This document shows, one piece after another, positions 8,709 to 17,642 of a DNA stretch of 64,000 nucleotides. The notes under the pieces were generated by a model. The model was not told the DNA's origin. It made no database searches and saw only the letters and a list, made by a program, of their open reading frames with translations. Position 1 is the stretch's first letter; the number at the start of each line of letters is the position of its first letter. The stretch is from Caulobacter rhizosphaerae. GTDB lineage: Bacteria > Pseudomonadota > Alphaproteobacteria > Caulobacterales > Caulobacteraceae. Location of the stretch: contig NZ_CP048815.1 of NCBI RefSeq assembly GCF_010977555.1, positions 4,642,501 through 4,706,500 on the forward strand, written 5' to 3'. Both the position numbers and the translations under genes were made by a program.

Positions 8709-11700
8709 ATGTCCCGCAAACTTCTCGCCTCGGCCGCCCTGGCCCCCCTGCTGCTCAGCGCAGGGGGCGCGGCGGCCGAGACCCAGGTGACCAGCAGTTC
8801 ACGCACCACGCCGATCGCCACGTCGACGGCCGCGTCCGGGGCCGCCGACGACGTCAAGATCACCAGCGACGGCGCGATCACGCTCAGCGCCTCGGGCCCC
8901 ATCGCCACGCTCGACAGCGACAACACCCTGACCAACGCCGGCGCACTGTCCAGCGTCGGCGTCTCGGACTCCATCGGCGTGCTGGTCTTGGGCGGTCACG
9001 CCGGGACCCTGCTGAACAGCGCCACGATCAGCCTGACCGAGGACTACACCTATACCGACGACGACAGCGACGGCGACTATGACGGCGCCTTCGCCAAGGG
9101 CTCGGGTCGCTACGGGATCCGCCTGACCGGCACCACCCCCTTCGTCGGGACCATCACCAACGATTCGACGGGCGCGATCACCATCGAGGGCAACGACTCG
9201 GCGGGCGTCAGCCTGGAAGCGCCCCTGACCGGCTCGCTGGTCCATAGCGGTTCGATCAGCGTCACCGGCGACCGCAGCTACGGGATCCATACCACCGGGA
9301 CGATCAGCGGCGGCCTGACCAGCAACGGCTCGATCAGCGTGCTGGGCGGCGGCAGCGTCGGCCTGGCGGTCGACGGTGACGTCGGCGGCGCGGTGGTCAT
9401 CCAGGGCTCGGTCTATTCGACCGGCTACCGGGTCACCTCGCGCTATTCCGATCCCGCCGACGAGGCCCTGCTGGACGCCGACGACCTGCTGCAGGGCGGC
9501 GGCGGCGTGAAGGTCACGGCCGACGTGGCCGGCGGCGTTCTGCTGGACGCGCCGCCCACCGACACCAACGATGACACCTCCGACGACGAGGACGGCGACG
9601 GCGTCACCGACAGCAGCGAGGGCACGGCCTCGGTCACCGCCTACGGCTCGGCCCCGGCCCTGCGGGTCGGTTCGGACACCCGCGCGGTGACCCTGGGCGC
9701 GGTCGGGACCGGCGACGACGCCTACGGCCTGATCATCAGGGGCTCGGTGACGGCGGCCGGCGTCCATGACGGGATCAGCGCCACCGGCGTCCAACTGGGC
9801 GGCGACACGGGGCTGTCGACGATCGTCACCGGCGGGGTGAGGCTGACCGGCTCGATCTCGGCCAGCGCCTACGAGGGCGACGCGGTCGGGCTGAAGCTGA
9901 ACGCCGGCGCCACGGCCGACACCCTGTGGAACACCGGCTCGCTCGCCGCCTCGGTCACCGGCGACACCGCCGTCACCGCCAAGGCCCTGAGCATCGCGGC
10001 CGGGGCCGGCATGACCAGCGTGACCAACGCCGGGACGATCAGCGCCACCGTCGCCGGCGAGGGCGGGTCGTCCTACGCCATCATCGACGACAGCGGCGGG
10101 CTGAAGACCGTCACCAACACCGGCAGGATCACCGCCTATGTCGTCGCCACCGACGATGAATACGACACCGACGACACCGACACCGACGCCAGCAACGAGG
10201 TCGTCTACGGCACGGCGACGGCCATCGACGTCTCGAAGAACACCACCGGCGTGACCATCGTCCAGAGCGGCGTCAATGACGGCGACGACGGCGATGACGG
10301 GGTGGCCGACGCCGACGCGGACGGCGACGGTGTGGACGACGCCGACGAGCCGCTGATCCGCGGCAGGGTGCTGTTCGGCTCCGGCGCCGACAGCCTGTCG
10401 ATCCTGAACGGCGGCCTGATCGGCGACGTCTCGTTCGGCGCGGGCGCCGACCGCCTGACCATCGACGGCACGGGCTACATGATCGGCGCCCTGACCGACA
10501 GCGACGGCCTGTTGGATATCCGGATCGGCGACGGCTCGCTGGGCCTGACCAACACCGAGACCATCAAGGCCACCAGCCTGACCCTGGGCGCCGACAGCAC
10601 GCTGGTGTTCTCGATCGACCCCACCGCCGGGACCCAGACCAAGCTGGTGGTCGACACCGCCACGATCGAGACCGGCGCCACCCTGGGCCTGAACTTCAAG
10701 AGCCTGCTGACCGCCCCGACTACCTATACCGTGATCCAGGCCGGCAGCCTGATCGCCGGGACGATCAACCAGGACCTGCTGGGCCACACCTCCTACCTGT
10801 ATGTCGCCAACGCCTATGCCTCGGGCAACGACATCGACATCGACGTGCGGCGGCGCACGGCCTCGGAAGCTTCGATGTCGCGCAGCCAGACCAGCGCCTA
10901 TGACGCGGTGTTCGCGGCCCTGTCGAACAACACCGACGTCGCCGGCGCCTTTCTGAACCAGAGCACCCGCGACGGCTTCTTCAACCTCTATGACCAGATG
11001 CTGCCCAGCCAGGGCGAGGGGCTGTTCTCGGCCCTGCAAACCGTGCAGCAGCAGATCTCGGCGGCCACGGCCAACCGGCCAGACCTCGGCGACCGCTACG
11101 GCCCCGACAGCGTCTGGGTGCAGGAGATCAACGCCTTGGTCCGCCGCGAGGATGGGGACACCCAGGGCTCCGACACCCAGGCCCTGGGCATGGTGGCCGG
11201 CTACGAGGCCATGGGCGACGCCGGCGGGGCGCTGGGGGTCACCCTGGCCGCGGTCAGCCTGGAAGAGCACGACACCGTAGCCAAGGCCGGCGAGAAGACC
11301 ACCGCCTCAATGCTGCAGGCCGGCCTCTACTGGCGCCGGTCGGTCGGCGGCTGGCGTTTCAACCTGGGCGGCGGGGTCGGCTACAGCCGCTTCAACGGCG
11401 ACCGGACCTTCCTCAGCGAGGACGTCGACGGGAACGGCGCGGCGGACGTCAAGCTGACCAACACCGCCGCCTGGAATGGCATGGTCGCCAACGCCTTCGC
11501 GGGTCTGGCCTACGAAGCGCGACTGGGCGAGGTCTATCTACGGCCCGAGGCTCGGCTGGACTATGTCTGGCTGTGGGAAGGCGAGCGCAAGGAGCATGGC
11601 GGCGGCTCGGGCTTCGACCTGACCGTGGCTTCGCGGCAGGCCGACAACCTCAGCGGCGACCTGGGCCTGGTGCTGGGCAGGCAGTACGGCAAGGACGTCT

Positions 11701-11951
11701 GGGTGCGGCCCGAGCTGCGGGTCGGCTATCGCCAGACCCTGGCCGGGGCCATGGGCGACACCATCGCCAGCTTCGCGGGCGGGACGCCGTTCACCCTGGC
11801 CGCCTCTGGCGACGAGACCGGCGCGGTCACCCTGGGCTTCGCCCTCCGCGCCGGCTCGAACCTGTCCTACCTGGCCTTGGAAGGCGGGGCCGAGGCCTCG
11901 CGCAAGCAGACCAAGTACACCCTGCGGCTGAGCGGAAGGGCGATGTTCTGA
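8709..11951 (+). CDS. Autotransporter (type Va) with Asp-rich inserts in the passenger
   Basis: 1080 residues. A signal peptide (LLASAALAPLLLSAGGAAA) precedes a long passenger rich in Gly/Thr/Ser/Asn with repeating 'NxGxIS' and 'SGSIS' beta-helix turns. An autotransporter barrel occupies about residues 800-1080 ('DSVWVQEIN', glycine/aromatic alternation, terminal 'LSGRAMF'). The passenger contains four acidic clusters near residues 116-126, 284-300, 481-497 and 523-546, with calcium-loop-like spacing such as 'DGDGVTD' and 'DADGDGVDDADE'. The product should be exported to the cell surface. No enzyme motif was recognised, so adhesion or surface structure is the default guess. A response-regulator gene starts 2 bases after the stop codon. 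Confidence 0.88.
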   Translation: MSRKLLASAALAPLLLSAGGAAAETQVTSSSRTTPIATSTAASGAADDVKITSDGAITLSASGPIATLDSDNTLTNAGALSSVGVSDSIGVLVLGGHAGTLLNSATISLTEDYTYTDDDSDGDYDGAFAKGSGRYGIRLTGTTPFVGTITNDSTGAITIEGNDSAGVSLEAPLTGSLVHSGSISVTGDRSYGIHTTGTISGGLTSNGSISVLGGGSVGLAVDGDVGGAVVIQGSVYSTGYRVTSRYSDPADEALLDADDLLQGGGGVKVTADVAGGVLLDAPPTDTNDDTSDDEDGDGVTDSSEGTASVTAYGSAPALRVGSDTRAVTLGAVGTGDDAYGLIIRGSVTAAGVHDGISATGVQLGGDTGLSTIVTGGVRLTGSISASAYEGDAVGLKLNAGATADTLWNTGSLAASVTGDTAVTAKALSIAAGAGMTSVTNAGTISATVAGEGGSSYAIIDDSGGLKTVTNTGRITAYVVATDDEYDTDDTDTDASNEVVYGTATAIDVSKNTTGVTIVQSGVNDGDDGDDGVADADADGDGVDDADEPLIRGRVLFGSGADSLSILNGGLIGDVSFGAGADRLTIDGTGYMIGALTDSDGLLDIRIGDGSLGLTNTETIKATSLTLGADSTLVFSIDPTAGTQTKLVVDTATIETGATLGLNFKSLLTAPTTYTVIQAGSLIAGTINQDLLGHTSYLYVANAYASGNDIDIDVRRRTASEASMSRSQTSAYDAVFAALSNNTDVAGAFLNQSTRDGFFNLYDQMLPSQGEGLFSALQTVQQQISAATANRPDLGDRYGPDSVWVQEINALVRREDGDTQGSDTQALGMVAGYEAMGDAGGALGVTLAAVSLEEHDTVAKAGEKTTASMLQAGLYWRRSVGGWRFNLGGGVGYSRFNGDRTFLSEDVDGNGAADVKLTNTAAWNGMVANAFAGLAYEARLGEVYLRPEARLDYVWLWEGERKEHGGGSGFDLTVASRQADNLSGDLGLVLGRQYGKDVWVRPELRVGYRQTLAGAMGDTIASFAGGTPFTLAASGDETGAVTLGFALRAGSNLSYLALEGGAEASRKQTKYTLRLSGRAMF

Positions 11952-11953
11952 CC

Positions 11954-12679
11954 ATGGACAAGCGCATCCTGATCCTCGACGGCGACCCCGTCGCCCGCCA
12001 CGACATGACGGGGCTTCTCTCCGGCTACGGTCTGACGGCCTTGGGGGCTGGAAGCGCCCACGAGATGGAGCAGATCCTGCGCGAAACCCAGGTCAACCTG
12101 GTGATGCTGGACATGATGCTGCCCGACGCCTCGGGGCTGTCGGTCTGTTCGCGCCTGCTCCGCCTGCCCGCCCCGCCGGCGATCATGGTGGTCTCGGACT
12201 CCGGCGAGGAATGCGACGTCGTGGTGGGCCTGGAGTTCGGGGCCGACGACTATGTGGTCAAGCCTTACCGCCCACGCGAGCTGCTGGCCCGGGTCAGGGC
12301 GGTGCTGCGCCGCCACGACGACGCGCGCCATGACGAGTCGGCCCGCGCGACCCCGGCCGTCTATGGGTTCGACGGCTGGCGGCTGAATGTCGCCACCCAG
12401 GACCTGTTCGATCCGCGCGACCGGCCCGTGCCGCTGTCGACCGCCGAGTTCCTGGTGCTGTGGGCGCTGGTCGACAAGCCCAACCAGGTCCTGACCCGCG
12501 ACGCCCTGCGCCAGGGCCCGCCCGACGCCCATGCCCGACCGGCGCCGCAGCAGGTCAATGTCGCCATCAGCCGGTTGAGGAGCAAGCTCGACCGCATCGA
12601 CGGCGGCGCCGGGCTGATCCGCACCATCCGCCACCTGGGCTACATCTTCGCGGCCCGCGTGGAGCGGGTGGAGGGCTGA
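11954..12679 (+). CDS. OmpR-family response regulator
   Basis: 241 residues. The ATG is 2 bases after the autotransporter stop, so translation is probably coupled; there is only a weak GGAAGGG upstream. The receiver domain (1-118) has the acidic pocket 'DGD' near residue 9, phospho-acceptor Asp53 ('VMLDMMLP') and Lys103 ('DDYVVKPY'). A winged-helix DNA-binding domain fills about 135-235 ('LSTAEFLVLWAL' and 'LIRTIRHLGYIF'). The wing-side segment 'RQGPPDAHARPAPQQ' is longer and more proline-rich than usual. No kinase gene adjoins it; the nearest is the kinase at 15664-17634, which already has its own regulator. Being in an operon with a surface protein suggests it controls surface or envelope genes, which is inference. 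Confidence 0.92.
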   Translation: MDKRILILDGDPVARHDMTGLLSGYGLTALGAGSAHEMEQILRETQVNLVMLDMMLPDASGLSVCSRLLRLPAPPAIMVVSDSGEECDVVVGLEFGADDYVVKPYRPRELLARVRAVLRRHDDARHDESARATPAVYGFDGWRLNVATQDLFDPRDRPVPLSTAEFLVLWALVDKPNQVLTRDALRQGPPDAHARPAPQQVNVAISRLRSKLDRIDGGAGLIRTIRHLGYIFAARVERVEG

Positions 12680-12719
12680 GACCCGCTCGCCGCCCCGCCT
12701 CGGATGTCGGGCCGACGAT

Positions 12720-14036
12720 CTAGGCCGCCGCCTGCGCCGGCCGGTACCGCGTGGCGTCGGTCACGTATTCGGCATGGCCGTAACGGACCAGCAGTCGGCG
12801 CACCCGGCGTTCCAGAACGGCGTCGGCCGCCCGGCGCAGACCCGGAACCTGGAGCGCGACGTCGAAGGCTGCCATCCGCATCGTCACGCCCACGGCCACC
12901 ACCGTGAAGACCAGCCGGTCGGCCAACCCGACCTCGACGCCCATTCGCGCCGCCGCCGCCCGGTCGCCCCGCATGAAGTGGCGCAGAAAGAAGGCCTTGG
13001 CGAAACGCCGTTCGACACGGTCGTGCAGGCGGTTGGGCAGGGAGCGGTCGGGCGGCAGGTAGGCCGCCAGGGTGGCGCGGATCAGCGCGCCGCAGGTTTG
13101 GTCGTCGAAGCCTTGGCGCAGGGTGGAGTCGCGGGCGGTCATGGTCCGCACGATCCCCTCGGGCGTGTCGGCCAGCAGGTCGCGCGGCAGGCCCAGCAGA
13201 AAGCAGCGGTAGCGCGCCAGCTCGACCTTGGCCCGCTCCTGGGCGGTGAACCGGCGGCGGCCCTGGCGCAGCATCTTGAACGCCATCAGGTAGATCGGGA
13301 TCAGGCCGGCCGGCATCTGATCGACCTGGGGGATCGGCACGCCGTAGACCGACGCGTCCCAGCGACCCGACCGCAGCGCATTGAACCGCACCATCGAGTG
13401 CATCAGCCGCACCATGGCCGCCGCCTTGAACCCGGCGCCGTGGCGCTCCAGCGCGCCGGGCAGCACCGTGGTGGTGAAGAAGGTCGCGGTCTCGTTGACC
13501 CGCCGGGCGGCGCTGGCGTTGGTCAGGGTCCCGGTCAGGGCCATGGGCAGGGCCGAGTATTTGTTCAGGAAGGTGGCCACGAATGCGCTGCGGATCGCGA
13601 ACGGCGCCAAGTGGGCCATGACGTTGAGCTCCAGCCGCGCCCCCTCGCGCACCAGGTCCATGTCGATCCAGTCGGGCCGGGCCTCCATGTCGGCGATGAA
13701 GGCGGCCAACTGCGGCGGCGCCGAGGCCACCGCCTCGACGCCGTGCTCGCAGGCCGCGACCAGCATGTCGATCAGCCGGCGAAAGCCGTATTGCGGGATC
13801 AGGGCGGCATAGGCGTCGGCGACCACGTCGCCCAGCATCGTATAGGCCTGGATCCGGTCCAGGTCGTCCTGGGTCACCGCCACGCCCAGCGGCGCGCGGT
13901 CGCGCACCACGGCCTTGGAGGCGTCCAGCGTGAAGCGCTCCGGCGCGGCGTCGAAATCGACGGCGCCGTACAGCGCCGGCAGCAGCGTCTTCTGCGACGC
14001 CACCTTGGCGCGGACCTGGTCGATGGAGAGGCTCAT
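12720..14036 (-). CDS. Oxygenase MpaB-like / rubber-oxygenase-fold protein (DUF2236)
   Basis: 438 residues, mainly alpha-helical, no signal peptide. The central part carries the family features: 'GALERHGAGF' near residue 200, 'RLMHSMVRF' with a conserved His suited to heme binding, then 'YGVPIPQVDQ' and a long helical C-terminal half. The family (PF09995) includes latex-clearing protein and fungal MpaB, which are heme-containing oxygenases or cleaving enzymes; most bacterial members have no known substrate. It is transcribed divergently from the TetR-type regulator at 14162, a common arrangement in which the regulator represses the enzyme. Function beyond 'probable heme oxygenase' is not supported. 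Confidence 0.8.
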   Translation of the reverse strand: MSLSIDQVRAKVASQKTLLPALYGAVDFDAAPERFTLDASKAVVRDRAPLGVAVTQDDLDRIQAYTMLGDVVADAYAALIPQYGFRRLIDMLVAACEHGVEAVASAPPQLAAFIADMEARPDWIDMDLVREGARLELNVMAHLAPFAIRSAFVATFLNKYSALPMALTGTLTNASAARRVNETATFFTTTVLPGALERHGAGFKAAAMVRLMHSMVRFNALRSGRWDASVYGVPIPQVDQMPAGLIPIYLMAFKMLRQGRRRFTAQERAKVELARYRCFLLGLPRDLLADTPEGIVRTMTARDSTLRQGFDDQTCGALIRATLAAYLPPDRSLPNRLHDRVERRFAKAFFLRHFMRGDRAAAARMGVEVGLADRLVFTVVAVGVTMRMAAFDVALQVPGLRRAADAVLERRVRRLLVRYGHAEYVTDATRYRPAQAAA

Positions 14037-14161
14037 CGGCGCTCCTGAGCTTGCCGCCGCGACGGGCGGCTCTGGTGTCGGCGCAAAGGTTATGTAAGCG
14101 TCGTTCAGGTTCCTACTCGCCTTCTCGCGACGTGGGTCGGGCGCCGCACCAGGGGTGGCAA

Positions 14162-14761
14162 GTGACTGAAAGACAACGCAGAACGCCGCGTCAGGCCCGC
14201 TCGGAATCGACGATCGACGCGATCCTGGACGCGACCTTTCAACTTCTCGAGGCCGACGGGATCGACCGGCTGACGACCAATCGCATCGCCGAACGGGCCG
14301 GGGTCAGCATCGGCACGCTCTACCAGTACTTCGCCGGCAAGCACGACATCCTGGCCGCACTGGCCCAGCGCCGCGCCGCCAGCGTCCGTGACGCCATCGC
14401 CGAGACGGTGATCGAGCGCCCGGACATCGGCAGCGTACGGGCGATCGTCCGGTCTCTGATGAAGGGCGTGGAGGGCTCGCCCGCCACCGGCCAGGTGCTG
14501 TTCGAGGCCCTGTTCCAGAAGGGCAAGGACGGGATGCTGGCGCACCACCACCAAGCCTTCCTGGCGGCCATCGCCGGCCGGGCGCGGCTGGAGATCGCCT
14601 TGACCAACGAGTCGGCCTTCGTCCTGACCCACGCCGCGGTTGGCCTGCTGCGCGCCGCGGCGGCCGAACCCGACCTGGCGCTGGATCCGGCCAAGCTGGA
14701 GGACGAACTGGTCCGGCTGATGGAAGCCTATGTCGCGGCGCTGGCGCAGGGGCCGCGATAG
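14162..14761 (+). CDS. TetR/AcrR-family transcriptional regulator
   Basis: 199 residues. The start chosen is GTG at 14162, preceded by AGGGG (14151-14155) at 6 bases; the open frame reaches back to a TTG at 14051 but the added residues are unlike the family. The N-terminal helix-turn-helix (about 10-55) reads 'LTTNRIAERAGVSIGTLYQY', the typical TetR recognition helix. The C-terminal half is an alpha-helical ligand-binding and dimer domain with no recognisable ligand. The 125-bp divergent gap with the MpaB-like gene is the likely operator region, although I found no convincing palindrome there. Confidence 0.93.
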   Translation: MTERQRRTPRQARSESTIDAILDATFQLLEADGIDRLTTNRIAERAGVSIGTLYQYFAGKHDILAALAQRRAASVRDAIAETVIERPDIGSVRAIVRSLMKGVEGSPATGQVLFEALFQKGKDGMLAHHHQAFLAAIAGRARLEIALTNESAFVLTHAAVGLLRAAAAEPDLALDPAKLEDELVRLMEAYVAALAQGPR

Positions 14762-14935
14762 CCCCCGGCCTTTTGGGGCGCGCCGCCCGCACGGCGCGAA
14801 TGTTTCGCTCCAATGCCGTCCTGTTTCGGCCCGATACAAACCGGCGCCAAAAAGGACGCGGGGAAGCCTGACAGTCCGGATCTCCGCGCCGCTTCGCCCA
14901 TGGCCAAGGTCCAGGCGCGAACATAATCTGGCTGT

Positions 14936-15667
14936 ATGTCCGCCGTCATGACCCTGAACGCCCTCGCCGAGACCGCCACCGTCCTGCTGGTCGAGGACGA
15001 CGACGTCCTGCGCGCGGAGATGGCCGGCTATCTGGCCGGCCAGGGCTATACCGTGCGCCAGGCCGCCGACGTGCCCGCGGCCCGCCAGGTGCTGGAGACC
15101 CGTCCCATCGACGTGCTGGTGCTGGACGTCAACCTGCCGGGCGAGAACGGCCTGTCGCTGTGCCGCCAGGTGTCGGGGACCGACGGGCCGGCGATCCTGC
15201 TGCTCAGCGCCCTGGGCGACCCGGTCGACCGCATCGTCGGGCTGGAACTGGGCGCCGACGACTACGTGGTCAAGCCGATCCCCCCGCGCGAGCTGCTGGC
15301 CCGGGTCAAGGCCCTGCTGCGGCGCCGGGCGGGCGGCAAGGGTCCGCGCAGCCACGTGCGGCTGTTCGCCGGCTTCCGCCTGGACGCCGCCGCCCGCCAG
15401 CTGACCGCGCCCAACGGCGTGCTGCTGCTGCTGACCCCCGGCGAGTTCACCATCCTGTCGACCCTGGCCGACCATGCCCGCTCGGTGGTGTCGCGCGACG
15501 AGCTCCTGACCATCATCGCCGGCGAGACGGTCGAGAACCTCGGCCGCCGTGTCGACCTGCATATCAGCCGCCTGCGTCGCAAGATCGAGGCCCAGTCCGA
15601 GCAGCCCCTGATCCGCACCTATCGGGGCATGGGCTACATGCTGGACGCCAAGGTCACGCTGGAGTGA
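14936..15667 (+). CDS. OmpR-family response regulator, partner of the adjacent kinase
   Basis: 243 residues. The receiver domain has 'VEDDD' (about 19-23), Asp64 in 'VLVLDVNLPGENG' and Lys in 'DDYVVKPIPP'; the winged helix spans about 140-240 ('LTPGEFTILSTL', 'LIRTYRGMGYML'). A second ATG lies 12 bases inside (14948) and could be the true start. The stop codon overlaps the kinase start (GTGA, 15664-15667), so the pair is translationally coupled and forms a two-component system. It resembles the regulator at 11954-12679 in its 'GLExGADDYVVKP' region, consistent with a local duplication or shared ancestry. Confidence 0.95.
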   Translation: MSAVMTLNALAETATVLLVEDDDVLRAEMAGYLAGQGYTVRQAADVPAARQVLETRPIDVLVLDVNLPGENGLSLCRQVSGTDGPAILLLSALGDPVDRIVGLELGADDYVVKPIPPRELLARVKALLRRRAGGKGPRSHVRLFAGFRLDAAARQLTAPNGVLLLLTPGEFTILSTLADHARSVVSRDELLTIIAGETVENLGRRVDLHISRLRRKIEAQSEQPLIRTYRGMGYMLDAKVTLE

Positions 15668-17634
15668 CGGCCTGGGGACGCCTTGCGGGAAGGGTCTTCC
15701 CGCGCCGGTGGCCCAGCCCGCCAATCGCCGTCCAGGTGATGGCCCTGCTGCTGGCCGGGCTGGTGGCGGCCCAGACGGTGACCCTGGGGTTGACCGTGCT
15801 GCTGCCGCCGGCCCCGCCGATGCACCACAGCCTGGCCGACATCGCCGCCGGCCTGCGCGGGGCCGTGCCCGACGACGACGCAGACCGCCCCCTGGTCCGC
15901 ACGGTCGAGACCCAGCCGCCCAGCCTGCAGAGCCCCGGCTGGGTGGCCTCCGAAGCCGCCCGCGCCGACCTCGCTCGCCTGCTGGACGCGCCGCGCGACG
16001 ACGTCCGCCTGCTGTTCTACGCCCCGCCGCCGTTCGCCGGCGCCGAGAGCCGCCGCCCCGGACGCTCGCCTCTAGCCCTGCTGCTGACCACCTACGCCGA
16101 GGCTCAGACCCTGCCGCCGGGCCTCGGGCCGGGCGGGATCGGCGGTCCGGGCGACGGCATGGGGCCGATCGGGCCGGGAATGGGCGGCGTCCAGATCCGC
16201 CAGGGCTTTCCGTCCGACGGAGGGATGCGCGCCGCCACCGGCCAGCGCGTCTTCCAGGCCGGCGACCCGGGCGGCCAGCGGATCTTCAGCTATTCCCCGT
16301 CCGCCGCGGCGGCCGGGCGCTCGGCTGACCCGCTATTCGCCGCGCCGTTCCGTTCGCGGGCGACCACGGCCCTGCCCGACTCGCTGCGGGGACCGGCCCC
16401 GCCCGCCCCGCCCCTGGATCCGGTCGCCGACGCCGTCGCCCGCGAGCCGACCCTGAAGCGCCCGCCGCCGCCCCAGCCCCTGACCGCGGCCGCTCCGGTC
16501 GTCGAGCCTGTCCAGGCCGCGCCGCACGTCGCCCTCCCTGCGCCCTCGCCAACGCCGGCCAAGCCCCAGCCCGGGCCCGAGCCCGAGGCGACGGTCGGCC
16601 GCCCGCTGGCCGCGCCGGCGGCGCGCAGCCTGTTCGGCCTGGCCCCGCCGCCCTTCATCGAAGGCGACTTCGTGGCCGCCCTGCGCGTCGGTCCAAACCA
16701 GTGGGCGACCCTGCGCCCCCGACCCGAGGCCTTCCCCAACAGCTGGCAGCGCCGGGTGCTGATGTGGTTCGCCCTGTCCCTGGCGGTGGTGGCGCCACTG
16801 GGCTGGATCTTCGCCCGCCGTCTGGCCGCGCCCCTGGCCGGCTTCGCCGCCGCCGCCGAGCAGTTGGGCCGCGACCCGGCCTCGCCAGTCATCGTCGCCG
16901 ACGGTCCCGCCGAGATCGGCCGCGCCGCCCGGGCCTTCAACGCCATGCAGGGACGTCTGAGCCGCTACATCACCGATCGCACCGCGATGATCGGCGCCAT
17001 CTCGCACGACCTGCGCACGCCCCTGGCCCGCCTGCGCTTCCGCCTGGAGCGCGCCTCGCCGTCGCTGCGCCGCGAGATCGGCCAGGACCTGGACCAGATG
17101 GAGGCGATGATCACCTCGGTGCTGGCCTTCATGCGCGAGGACGCCGAGGCCGGCGCCCGCCAGCGGGTCGACCTGCGCTCGCTGCTGGAATGCGTGATCG
17201 ACGAGGCCGAGGTCACCGGCGGCGACGTGGCGCTGGAGCCCGGCGAACCGGCCGAGGTCGAGGTGTCAGTGCTGGGCCTGCAGCGGGTCTTCGCCAATCT
17301 CCTCGACAACGCCGTCAAGTATGGTGACAGCGCCCGGGTCGCCCTGCACGTCGAGGGCGACGAGACGGTGGTCGAGATTCGCGATAGCGGGCCGGGCCTG
17401 GAACCCGAAGACCTGGAGCGGGTGTTCACGCCCTTCTACCGCGGCGTCGAGGCCCGCGGCTCCAGCAAGCAGGGCGTGGGCCTGGGCCTCAGTTCCGCCC
17501 GCTCCATCATCCGCGCCCACGGCGGCGACATCCGGCTGAGCCTGCCGGGCGAGGGCCTGCTGGTGCAGGTGCGCCTGCCGCTGGTCGGAACCGCGGAGGT
17601 CCGGCCGCCGGCGCGGCTGCAGGCGGCGGAGTAG
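15664..17634 (+). CDS. Sensor histidine kinase with proline-rich periplasmic region
   Basis: 656 residues, GTG start overlapping the regulator stop. The first transmembrane helix is at about 20-42 and the second at about 364-390 ('WFALSLAVVAPLGWIFA'), leaving a periplasmic region of about 320 residues. Its second half is rich in Pro, Ala and Gly (for example 'RPPPPQPLTAAAPVVEP'), suggesting an extended linker. HAMP follows at about 390-440, then HisKA with His448 in 'ISHDLRTPLARL', and the ATPase domain with N box 'NLLDNAVKYG', 'DSGPGL' and 'GVGLGLSSA'. All catalytic boxes are intact. The gene is convergent with the halogenase gene, with only 8 bases between their stops. Its signal is unknown. 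Confidence 0.93.
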   Translation: MTAWGRLAGRVFPRRWPSPPIAVQVMALLLAGLVAAQTVTLGLTVLLPPAPPMHHSLADIAAGLRGAVPDDDADRPLVRTVETQPPSLQSPGWVASEAARADLARLLDAPRDDVRLLFYAPPPFAGAESRRPGRSPLALLLTTYAEAQTLPPGLGPGGIGGPGDGMGPIGPGMGGVQIRQGFPSDGGMRAATGQRVFQAGDPGGQRIFSYSPSAAAAGRSADPLFAAPFRSRATTALPDSLRGPAPPAPPLDPVADAVAREPTLKRPPPPQPLTAAAPVVEPVQAAPHVALPAPSPTPAKPQPGPEPEATVGRPLAAPAARSLFGLAPPPFIEGDFVAALRVGPNQWATLRPRPEAFPNSWQRRVLMWFALSLAVVAPLGWIFARRLAAPLAGFAAAAEQLGRDPASPVIVADGPAEIGRAARAFNAMQGRLSRYITDRTAMIGAISHDLRTPLARLRFRLERASPSLRREIGQDLDQMEAMITSVLAFMREDAEAGARQRVDLRSLLECVIDEAEVTGGDVALEPGEPAEVEVSVLGLQRVFANLLDNAVKYGDSARVALHVEGDETVVEIRDSGPGLEPEDLERVFTPFYRGVEARGSSKQGVGLGLSSARSIIRAHGGDIRLSLPGEGLLVQVRLPLVGTAEVRPPARLQAAE

Positions 17635-17642
17635 CGGCCGGA

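Noticed and set aside
9050..10350. Asp-rich DNA repeats in the autotransporter as a tandem repeat array or CRISPR
   Set aside because: The repeats are short, irregular coding repeats in frame, without the constant unit and spacers of a CRISPR array.
14051..14161. N-terminal extension of the TetR gene to the TTG at 14051
   Set aside because: The added residues are basic and unlike TetR proteins, while GTG 14162 has a well-placed AGGGG.
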